Shown: piece by piece, positions 5,517-11,148 of the stretch | How positions within the stretch are numbered: the stretch's first letter is position 1 | Layout: each line of letters opens with the position of its first letter | Assembly: GCA_002683775.1 (NCBI GenBank) | Contig: NYTT01000031.1 | Coordinates: 1 to 11,148, forward strand | Direction: 5' to 3' | Length of the DNA: 11,148 nucleotides | From: Flavobacteriales bacterium | GTDB taxonomy: Bacteria > Bacteroidota > Bacteroidia > Flavobacteriales > BACL11 | The notes under the pieces: generated by a model | What the model saw: only the letters and a program-made list of their open reading frames with translations | What the model was told of the DNA's origin: nothing | Database searches by the model: none | Program-made: the position numbers and the translations under genes

Positions 5517-6709
5517 CCTTTTTTACATATTAACATTATACTAGAACATAAATCTGGGTATTGTTGACCTAATGAATAACAACCATCTAAATATTCTTGG
5601 GAAATTATATCAGTTTGGAGCAATTTATCCCATTGAAAATTAGCTAATGCTTTAAAGAAAATCCCTGATTTAGATATAACTTTAAGTCCAGCTGATGTAG
5701 CGTCATGTTCAAGGGTATCTAATGAGTATGTAATATTATGGCCATGTGATTTTTCTGATGGTGTTACTGCACTGTTATGGCTGATTAAGCCCATTTTTAC
5801 TGCTATTTGCCTAGAAGGGGCATTAGCATTGGGGCATATAAGAACTAATATTCCATCTTTGGAAAGCCATTTATTAGTAAGTTTCAAAAGTTGAATAGGA
5901 TTATCAATATGTTCCAAGACATGGGTTAAGAATATAGTATCATAATTAGTATCCAGTTTAACATCTTCAAATAAAGCATGTTTAAATTGTATATTTTTCT
6001 TCCTCCAGTTATTATCAAAAGATATTTGGAAATCATTTGTGAGATTTTGGGCTTCTTCAATTGCCTTTTTAGAGGCTTCTACACAGGTTACATCATTATA
6101 ATGTTCCAAAATTCTTCTTGTAAAATGTCCTTTAGAACTTCCTAACTCTAAACAGTTACCTTTAGTATTAATATAGGGAAGAGCTGCTTTCATATAATAG
6201 GGATGCATTACATCAAAATCAAAATTGTAAGCATATTTATGGTCTTCTGTGTCATTTAATTCTTTATTATAATCTCTTTCTCTTAAATCAACTTCTAATG
6301 TTAACTTTTCATCTTTCATATCATATATTTTAAATTTATGTTTTTTATACAATTCTACTGCTTTTAAATTATTAGCATATACTTCAAGCATTACCCTACT
6401 ATATTTTTTTCTTCTAAAATAATCAATACATGATTCTAAAAGCTTTGATGCTATTCCTTTACCTATATATTTGGGGTCAACACTGACATTGGTTATCCAT
6501 CCAATTTTTTTGGGATGGTTGTCATAAGCAGCGACTAAACCCTTAAGCTCATTTAAGTTCTCATGCCATTCCTCAAATAAACATGCTCGATCTTCTATCT
6601 TCTTAGAATAAGTATCAATATCAACATAACTATCTAAGCTAGGCTCAAAAGATTTGGAGCATGCCATTAAATGGTCTCTTATTATATTATAGTGGGGTTT
6701 ATTTTTCAT
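5513..6709 (-). CDS. GNAT acetyltransferase - SAM methyltransferase fusion
   Basis: Two enzyme domains lie in one 398-residue chain. Residues about 1-142 are a GNAT N-acetyltransferase: ITNVSVDPKYIGKGIASKLL (72-91) contains the acetyl-CoA pyrophosphate loop, and YANNLKAVELYKKHKFKIY (111-129) is the typical C-terminal motif. Residues about 160-398 are a class I SAM-dependent methyltransferase of the Methyltransf_23 type, with motif I CLELGSSKGHF (186-196), the acidic ribose-binding VEAS (210-213), and LTHVLEHIDNP (261-271) before a WLSKDGILVLICPN strand. Such a protein could acetylate an amino sugar and methylate a hydroxyl or carboxyl on the same glycan. It may receive the amino group from the cassette's PLP enzyme. 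It overlaps the upstream gene by 11 bases and the downstream gene by 4. No frameshift or stop separates the domains. Confidence 0.87.
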   Translation of the reverse strand: MKNKPHYNIIRDHLMACSKSFEPSLDSYVDIDTYSKKIEDRACLFEEWHENLNELKGLVAAYDNHPKKIGWITNVSVDPKYIGKGIASKLLESCIDYFRRKKYSRVMLEVYANNLKAVELYKKHKFKIYDMKDEKLTLEVDLRERDYNKELNDTEDHKYAYNFDFDVMHPYYMKAALPYINTKGNCLELGSSKGHFTRRILEHYNDVTCVEASKKAIEEAQNLTNDFQISFDNNWRKKNIQFKHALFEDVKLDTNYDTIFLTHVLEHIDNPIQLLKLTNKWLSKDGILVLICPNANAPSRQIAVKMGLISHNSAVTPSEKSHGHNITYSLDTLEHDATSAGLKVISKSGIFFKALANFQWDKLLQTDIISQEYLDGCYSLGQQYPDLCSSIMLICKKG

Positions 6710-7667
6710 CTTCTAATATTGCTAATCCAAATCCATACTTTCCAAAATCATTACCATTAAATGTCATGTAGTGATTTCCATCTAACTCAAAAACGTGGGG
6801 GTAATGGTGCATTGTACTATCCCAACCTTCTTCAGAATAAGATATCCCAGCTTCTTCATCCTTACGCTCCCAATCAAGTAAGTTAGAAGATGTAGCATAG
6901 CCTATTTTATATCCCCTTCCGGGGGTATTTCTAAAATCTAAACCTTCTCTATAAGCAAAATACATATGATAATTTCCATCTTTGTAAAAAACATCAGGGC
7001 CTGCTTGACATTCATTCTCACCTAAAATATCTGGGATTATATTTTTATTATGGCGTTCCCAATTAATACCATCAGTTGAAATGGCTAGCCTATTTTTATA
7101 TATTATTTCGGGTTTGCCTTTATAATCAACCCATTTAGTCCCTGCTAGATAAAACATATACCATTTATTGTTAAATTTTCTAACTTTAGGCCCACTTAAA
7201 ACAAAAGGTTCGTGTATACCCGCAGATAAAATTGGACCTGGGCCTATCCGATTAAAGGTTTTGCCATTATTTTCACTTATAGCTAAGCCTATTGATGTAT
7301 TAAATGGGGTAGATTGACAACGAGTCCAACCCGCATAATATAATAAGATTTTATCTTCATGTCTAATGGTACAAGAAGGATATACAGCAAACTCATCAAA
7401 TGTTCCTAATTCACCTAAAGATATTATTGGGTTGTTAGAAACTCTAACGATTTTAGTTAAGTTATTTTTATCCAAATCTAAAAAGGTTGTATATGATTTC
7501 GCAAACCCATTTTCATCATTTTTTGGTCTACATGAAAAATATATTCTTACTACCTCATCTAAAATTTGAGCATGTGTACATTGAGAATGGGTTTTCATCC
7601 ATGGTCTATCAATACCATCATTCCATGTTGTTGGGTTAAATATGTGTCCTAGTTTCTTCCACTTCAT
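6699..7667 (-). CDS. Five-bladed beta-propeller glycosidase-like protein (GH43/GH32/GH130-like)
   Basis: The 322-residue protein repeats a blade pattern typical of five-bladed propeller glycosidases: IYFSCR (42-47), ILLYYAGWTR (107-116), SIGLAISENNGKTFNR (125-140), WYMFYLAGTKW (169-179), LAISTDGINWER (194-205), YHMYFAYR (233-240), IGYATSSNLLDWER (255-268) and HYMTFNGNDFG (299-309). Conserved acidic positions such as GTFDEFAVYPS (88-98) and GWDSTM (281-286) could be active-site residues. It lacks a signal peptide, so it should act inside the cell. Members of this broad group also occur in O-antigen and capsule clusters, where they may be glycoside phosphorylases, transferases or sugar-binding proteins rather than secreted hydrolases. 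It overlaps the WbqC gene by 4 bases and the GNAT-methyltransferase gene by 11. Confidence 0.78.
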   Translation of the reverse strand: MKWKKLGHIFNPTTWNDGIDRPWMKTHSQCTHAQILDEVVRIYFSCRPKNDENGFAKSYTTFLDLDKNNLTKIVRVSNNPIISLGELGTFDEFAVYPSCTIRHEDKILLYYAGWTRCQSTPFNTSIGLAISENNGKTFNRIGPGPILSAGIHEPFVLSGPKVRKFNNKWYMFYLAGTKWVDYKGKPEIIYKNRLAISTDGINWERHNKNIIPDILGENECQAGPDVFYKDGNYHMYFAYREGLDFRNTPGRGYKIGYATSSNLLDWERKDEEAGISYSEEGWDSTMHHYPHVFELDGNHYMTFNGNDFGKYGFGLAILEDEK

Positions 7668-8371
7668 ATTAAATTATAATTATTTGTGTGTTTTTTTAAT
7701 TCTTTTTGGGAGTTGAACATAAGTAAATCTATAATAGATAACCAAGGTTCAAATCTATTATTAAATTGTTTATACTCAATATAGTTAGTTTTTATAAAAG
7801 AAAGATCTATACCTTCTTTTTTGAATGCTGGTTTTTTGTATAACTCCTGGCCCCCTATTGCATTTATGTATTTAGTTGCTTTTAATGATTTACATATGGC
7901 TATTACTTTGTCTTGGGATTTTTTTGAATGATCTATTGGTACATCTGATGATTTAATTATTTGGGTATTGATATCTAAATAGTTGCATAAAATTTTAACA
8001 CTATTATGAATAAAATTAAATAAATTAGGATCATCATGTTTTATACATTCTGTTATTAAAGGAAGACAGACATTAAAATATGGGGCATTTCTATATGATT
8101 GTTTTATTAAATTAATTAATTTATCCCCATCTTTTAACCATGTATTAGAAATTTCACGTTCTACTACATCTAGATAATCTGAGGATTTTTTAATAGGTAT
8201 TGTAAATCCTCGATCCTTACCATTAAATAATATTCTGTTTCTATTAATAAATCCTTTTTTAGTGTATTGTATGTTGTCGTATATAACAAACTTGTCAACA
8301 CTATTAATTAATTGGAAATAACCTATATAGGGCATGAAATAGGGTTGCATTATGGCTACATTACTCATCAT
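7664..8371 (-). CDS. WbqC-family protein
   Basis: The 235-residue product has the hallmark N-terminus of the WbqC family, VAIMQPYFMPYIGYFQLI (5-22). This is followed by a VDKFVIYDNIQYTKKGFINRN block (25-45) and the C-terminal NAIGGQELY (169-177) and SIIDLLMFNS (212-221) motifs. The length matches the usual 220-240 residues, so it is complete. WbqC-like proteins occur in bacterial O-antigen and capsule clusters, often beside aminotransferases, and have been proposed to act in activating or attaching amino-acid or acyl groups to amino sugars; the reaction is not firmly established. Here it directly abuts the DegT-like gene (TAA immediately followed by ATG), which supports a joint step on an amino sugar. 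The start is ATG 8371; ATG 8368 is an alternative. Confidence 0.92.
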   Translation of the reverse strand: MMSNVAIMQPYFMPYIGYFQLINSVDKFVIYDNIQYTKKGFINRNRILFNGKDRGFTIPIKKSSDYLDVVEREISNTWLKDGDKLINLIKQSYRNAPYFNVCLPLITECIKHDDPNLFNFIHNSVKILCNYLDINTQIIKSSDVPIDHSKKSQDKVIAICKSLKATKYINAIGGQELYKKPAFKKEGIDLSFIKTNYIEYKQFNNRFEPWLSIIDLLMFNSQKELKKHTNNYNLI

Positions 8372-9013
8372 TTAGTTAGTTGTATATATTGGAAATTTAC
8401 TTAAATCAGGGTAGGCTATTTTTAAATCTTTATTTTCTTTTTTATTTTCTCCTTCATAAAATTGCCCCATTAATAATAATCCCCTAGCTGCCAACTCAGG
8501 CATCATATAAAAATTCCAACCTAGCATATCTAAATTGTCATCATGGTATGAGCACTCTCTCCTTCCACTGTATCTAGCTCTTTTAAACCAAAGATAAGCT
8601 TTATGATTATCTGTTAAAATTGCTCCCCCCTTACTAAGTTTAAAATGCTTATAGGGACCAGTAAATGACACACACATATGTGTTTTAGGTTTGTACATAT
8701 CAGCTGTAAAAGTTAATGCTGAATCCCATACTTTGGATCCTTTAAGATTATAGGCCCCAGTTAAAAATGGGCTTTCTTGTATTTCCCATTTAACTTTTAA
8801 CCCAGCATGTATTATTTCACAAGGGACAGAGGGGTAAGTTCTATTAGGGATAGAAATAGTATTGGTTTTGATATTTTTACTTATATGGTTCTCATAGTAT
8901 AAGGCAAGGAATAAACCATTGCTCATATTATCTACAGTAACTGCATATTTTGCCCCTGTATATTTACACAATTCATTTTCAAATTCATCTGTTACATCAT
9001 ATACACTCTTCAT
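8372..9013 (-). CDS. Half-size DegT/DnrJ/EryC1-like PLP-dependent protein
   Basis: The 213-residue product aligns by eye with the large domain of DegT/DnrJ/EryC1/StrS sugar aminotransferases. FENELCKYTGAKYAVTVDN (11-29) is the cofactor-domain entry, and NRTYPSVPCEIIHAG (57-71) follows. VWDSAL (95-100) carries the aspartate (D97) that would pair with the PLP nitrogen, and SFTGPYKHFKLSKGGAI (116-132) contains the probable Schiff-base lysine K122 before the GG turn. GWNFYMMPELAARGLLLMGQ (165-184) matches the family's GxNxRM-E-AA-G-QL motif with Arg replaced by Tyr. The family is normally about 360-400 residues, and here the C-terminal small domain is missing with no room for it before the WbqC gene. 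It may still be an aminotransferase, or a sugar-binding relative. It overlaps the upstream GT2 gene by 4 bases. Confidence 0.8.
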   Translation of the reverse strand: MKSVYDVTDEFENELCKYTGAKYAVTVDNMSNGLFLALYYENHISKNIKTNTISIPNRTYPSVPCEIIHAGLKVKWEIQESPFLTGAYNLKGSKVWDSALTFTADMYKPKTHMCVSFTGPYKHFKLSKGGAILTDNHKAYLWFKRARYSGRRECSYHDDNLDMLGWNFYMMPELAARGLLLMGQFYEGENKKENKDLKIAYPDLSKFPIYTTN

Positions 9014-9630
9014 AATTTACTATATAATTCGTTTTGTTTTTCTTGCCTATCTATTGTTTTTGGATGATATAAAGCCCACTCTTCAAGATATGGTAAATCC
9101 GCTTTAGTAGTATACCCATCTAATACTTCATGGACTTTATTTTTCCATCTAATTTTGGGATCATTTTTATAAATTCTCCACTGTGGGTCAGGCCAATTTA
9201 CTTTTCCATCATCACTTACTATCCACCCCCACTTATTAATGTGTTCTTTGGTTAATCCCTCTACAGTATTAACTCTAGATACCCTAAGTACTTCAACATT
9301 ATTTAGTTCTAGTACTTCTGGGAGATGGTTAATTAGGGTTTTATTAGGTACTTCATCAGCATCAATTTGGAAAATATAATCCCCACTGCACTCTTCAGTT
9401 AATCGGTTTTTCATATTAGCAAAATGACTATCAAATTCATAACTAAACCAAGTAAATTTTCCACTAGCTGAAGCTACTTTTAGATACTTTTTAACTTCTT
9501 TAGTACCGTTAGTAGAATCAAATAATACTACTATTTCATCTTCATCTCTTATATTATTAACAAGGAAATTTATTAGTTTTTGGATTTCTACAATTTCATT
9601 ACAAACTGTAATTGCGTAACTTATTTTCAT
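9010..9630 (-). CDS. GT2-family glycosyltransferase
   Basis: This 206-residue protein begins ISYAITVCNEIVEIQKLI (3-20), the first strand of a GT2 domain with the NE signature. It continues with EIVVLFDSTNG (32-42), FANMKNRLTEECSGDY (70-85) and the metal-binding IDADE (89-93). WRIYKNDPKIRWKNKVHE (151-168) closely resembles the RIF/Y-x-N...KVHE segment of the WaaE/SunS-like branch. ALYHPKTIDRQEKQNELY (186-203) is the usual end of that branch. It should add a sugar from a nucleotide donor to a lipid, glycan or protein acceptor; the donor is not readable. It is the first gene of the eight-gene cassette. The ATG at 9630 lies 6 bases from the promoter box, implying a leaderless or nearly leaderless message. 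Confidence 0.9.
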   Translation of the reverse strand: MKISYAITVCNEIVEIQKLINFLVNNIRDEDEIVVLFDSTNGTKEVKKYLKVASASGKFTWFSYEFDSHFANMKNRLTEECSGDYIFQIDADEVPNKTLINHLPEVLELNNVEVLRVSRVNTVEGLTKEHINKWGWIVSDDGKVNWPDPQWRIYKNDPKIRWKNKVHEVLDGYTTKADLPYLEEWALYHPKTIDRQEKQNELYSKL

Positions 9631-9636
9631 ATGATT

Positions 9637-9668
9637 TTAATATACGAATTATATTTCAGGATTCCAAA
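9637..9668 (-). promoter_or_regulatory. Bacteroidota-type promoter, TTTG-N20-TATATTAA, for the glycan cassette
   Basis: TTTG at 9668-9665 directly follows the TAA stop of the zinc-ribbon gene. Exactly 20 bases later comes TATATTAA at 9644-9637, then 6 bases to the ATG at 9630. The -7 box deviates from TAnnTTTG at its last two positions, but the spacing and position equal those of the promoter at 1630-1661. It would drive all eight glycan genes down to 3176. Confidence 0.68.
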
Positions 9669-10130
9669 TTACTCTGGTAAGACTCCTATATAACTTAATG
9701 CATCGATGAAATCTCTTTCTTCAAACATCTCCATAGTAGTCATATCCATTCTATGTTTATAGAATTCATCCTTTTTATCTGGGATTGGGTATTTGGTTTT
9801 TTCTTCATCTTTAACTTCTACAGCTCTTACAGCTGCCCATTTCCAATCTTCAGAATTTCCCCCATTTGCAAAAATCATACCTTGCTCAGGGAGGTTAATT
9901 GTTTGAGGAAGCCACCCTTGACCATTTTCATCTTCAAATAAAAGGTCTTTATATAATTCAGGGAGAGATTCTAATTGTTCACTTAGGAATTCTTCTCCCT
10001 GTTTCATTAAGGAATTACTTTGAAAACCACACCCAAAACAAGAATAATTGGTAATTTTATCATTCACTTCAGTAGTGTAACAAGCATCACTCCCACATCT
10101 GAGGCATATAGTTAAGTTGTCTGCGTTCAT
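9669..10130 (-). CDS. Zinc-ribbon-containing hypothetical protein (153 residues)
   Basis: The N-terminus has two cysteine pairs, CLRC (9-12) and CFGC (31-34), separated by 18 residues, forming a probable zinc ribbon (a fifth cysteine, C17, lies between). The rest is an acidic domain of unknown fold with a proline- and glycine-containing middle (WLPQTINLPEQGMIFANGG), a tryptophan-rich strand (EDWKWAAVRAV, about 95-105) and an acidic helical end (EMFEERDFIDALSYIG). No enzyme motif is seen. Its ATG overlaps the TGA of the upstream glycosyltransferase by 4 bases, so both are probably made from one message. Its stop codon directly abuts the promoter of the next unit. The function is unknown; a structural or assembly role is no more than a guess. 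Confidence 0.8.
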   Translation of the reverse strand: MNADNLTICLRCGSDACYTTEVNDKITNYSCFGCGFQSNSLMKQGEEFLSEQLESLPELYKDLLFEDENGQGWLPQTINLPEQGMIFANGGNSEDWKWAAVRAVEVKDEEKTKYPIPDKKDEFYKHRMDMTTMEMFEERDFIDALSYIGVLPE

Positions 10131-11148
10131 ATTTTAGATAATTTTGGTAGTTTTAATTTAGGTAGCTCTGTTTGTCCAGGTTTATTGAGTTTGGGGAGGT
10201 TCAATTTAGGTAATTTTAATTCTACCTGTTTTGGTGCTTCTGTTACATTGCTTTCTAGAATTGAACCTAATTTTTCCTTCATTTTATCAAAACTAAAATT
10301 TTCTTTAGCATATGTAGCTTGACGCCTAGCATTCGGAATATAGTCTTTGTATTTTTTATGGGTATCCTTTAATGTTCTCCCTAATGACATAGTGTCTACA
10401 TCAAACCATTGAGAATCTTTAATTAACCATTTGTTTTGAGCACTTGGATGAACATTACCTAAAGTACCTGGTAGTAAAATACTCATATCAGGTTTAAGGA
10501 AATCTATATGACCTGACCATCCTGTTGCTATTATTGGTTTTTTGGTTTGAGTAAATTCTAATAATGGTCTTCCAAAACCTTCACCTTTAGTTAAACTAAT
10601 CATAGTTTTAACTTTATTGTGATTGTATAATTCATTTATTTCAGCATCTGTAAAATCACCATGAAGTAAATAAATGTTAGGTAATTTACCTTTTACTGTT
10701 TTTTTAATGCTATCAATTTTCTTTAGGATTACTTCTCTATCCATATAAGATACAGTACCACTACTTGTTTTTAATATTAGGGCTGGTTGTTTTGGTTTAT
10801 TTTTAAAAGTTTCTAAAAATGCCTTTACTAATAGTCCTACATTTTTTCTATCATGTCCTAAATCACCTTGTATCCAATGTCCTACAAACAAATAACAGAA
10901 TGATTCTCTAATATTGGATAAATCTAATGTTGATTTAACAGGTTTGTAAGTATTTAAATTTAATCCTTCAAATAAGATGTCAGTTTTAGTATTTAATTCT
11001 ATACTACCTATAGCTTGATTTGTGTTTTTATCATGTTTTTGGTACCTGGAGTTTTTTAGGACATCAATACTATGGTTTGAGGAACCTAATACTAAATCCA
11101 TTCTATTACATCCTTCAACCCAATCAGCAGGAGCTAAAGTTGATTCAA
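10127..11148 (-). CDS. GT-B (GT4-like) glycosyltransferase with LPKL-repeat tail, N-terminus outside window
   Basis: The frame is open through the right edge. Fifteen further codons precede the ATG at 11101 and encode a typical GT-B stretch (APADWVEGCNRMD), so that ATG is internal and the gene is partial; at least 339 residues are visible. Counting from that internal Met, FVGHWIQGDLGHDRKNVGLL (72-91) begins the C-terminal Rossmann domain with the substrate-loop RKN. ISLTKGEGFGRPLLEFTQTK (168-187) is the EX7E-like donor-site motif of GT4 enzymes, and ATGWSGHIDFL (192-202) follows it. Residues 288-324 form an extra basic tail with four LPKL units not usual in this family. The enzyme should transfer a sugar from a nucleotide donor. 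It is co-transcribed with the zinc-ribbon gene (4-base overlap). Confidence 0.88.
   Translation of the reverse strand, partial: ESTLAPADWVEGCNRMDLVLGSSNHSIDVLKNSRYQKHDKNTNQAIGSIELNTKTDILFEGLNLNTYKPVKSTLDLSNIRESFCYLFVGHWIQGDLGHDRKNVGLLVKAFLETFKNKPKQPALILKTSSGTVSYMDREVILKKIDSIKKTVKGKLPNIYLLHGDFTDAEINELYNHNKVKTMISLTKGEGFGRPLLEFTQTKKPIIATGWSGHIDFLKPDMSILLPGTLGNVHPSAQNKWLIKDSQWFDVDTMSLGRTLKDTHKKYKDYIPNARRQATYAKENFSFDKMKEKLGSILESNVTEAPKQVELKLPKLNLPKLNKPGQTELPKLKLPKLSKI
10139..10213 (-). repeat. In-frame LPKL repeat encoding the tail of the GT4-like protein
   Basis: Four LPKL units lie within 25 codons (LPKLNLPKL, a short linker, then LPKLKLPKL). The + strand DNA shows the matching degenerate repeat, for example aatttaggtag. 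The units form two pairs separated by NKPGQTE. Such a short basic proline/leucine repeat could be a binding tail or flexible tether and could change in copy number by slippage; both are inference. Confidence 0.7.

Noticed and set aside
7366..7569. Plus-strand frame of 67 codons
   Set aside because: It is opposite the strongly supported propeller gene and has no own signals.
8919..9107. Plus-strand frame of 62 codons resembling a small membrane protein
   Set aside because: It spans the antisense of two coupled genes; its hydrophobicity is a by-product of the reverse strand of AT-rich coding DNA.
9753..9941. Plus-strand frame of 62 codons rich in Phe and Ile
   Set aside because: It is the antisense of the zinc-ribbon gene, with no promoter or start context.
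1..11148. tRNA genes, CRISPR array, insertion sequences, attachment sites
   Set aside because: No cloverleaf-like segment, evenly spaced direct repeats, transposase frame or paired terminal repeats were seen; the gaps are too short to hold most of these.

Overview
The window is a gene-dense, clearly AT-rich stretch with every supported gene on the minus strand, so transcription runs from the high coordinates to the low ones. Genes abut or overlap by 4 to 11 bases, and many are small proteins of unknown role mixed with a J-domain protein, three small four-cysteine zinc-binding proteins and a long run of glycan-modifying enzymes. This layout suggests a large tailed-phage genome, or less likely a prophage or plasmid. 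Four intergenic sites carry TTG, exactly 20 bases, then TATATT(T/A)(A/G). This closely matches the Bacteroidota promoter consensus (TTTG, about 19-20 bases, TAnnTTTG). Convincing Shine-Dalgarno sequences are also absent, so the inferred host is a member of the Bacteroidota, probably a flavobacterium. No phage structural or replication hallmark gene is visible, so phage identity is inference.

Layout, in transcription order. (1) 11148-9669: a GT-B/GT4-type glycosyltransferase cut by the right edge, with an LPKL-repeat tail, overlaps a zinc-ribbon protein. (2) A promoter at 9637-9668 drives a tightly coupled eight-gene cassette down to 3176. It encodes a GT2 glycosyltransferase, a half-size DegT-like PLP enzyme, a WbqC-family protein, a beta-propeller glycosidase-like protein, a GNAT-methyltransferase fusion, a GT-B-like protein, a GT-A-like protein and a second GT2. 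(3) A promoter at 3149-3180 drives four genes (3133-1669): two unknowns, a C4 zinc finger and an HTH protein with a degenerate HNH fold. (4) A promoter at 1630-1661 drives a lysine-rich protein, a UVR-like protein, a 51-residue protein identified here by reading the sequence and a J-domain protein (1623-422). (5) A promoter at 372-403, with a longer hairpin-bearing leader, drives an unknown 79-residue protein and a gene cut by the left edge.

Together the cassette looks like machinery to build or decorate a sugar chain: glycosyltransferases extend it, and acetyl, methyl and amino (PLP) functions modify it. Plausible targets are virion proteins, the host surface polysaccharide (blocking superinfection) or modified bases in DNA; the sequence does not decide between them. 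The most notable non-coding signal is the set of four promoters with invariant spacing. Two of them lie only 6 bases from the start codon, implying leaderless or nearly leaderless messages. A shared start context (close to AAAATAAAAGTTATGAAA) moves two gene starts from TTG to internal ATG codons. No tRNA, rRNA, CRISPR array, insertion sequence or convincing terminator was seen, and no intergenic gap exceeds about 105 bases.
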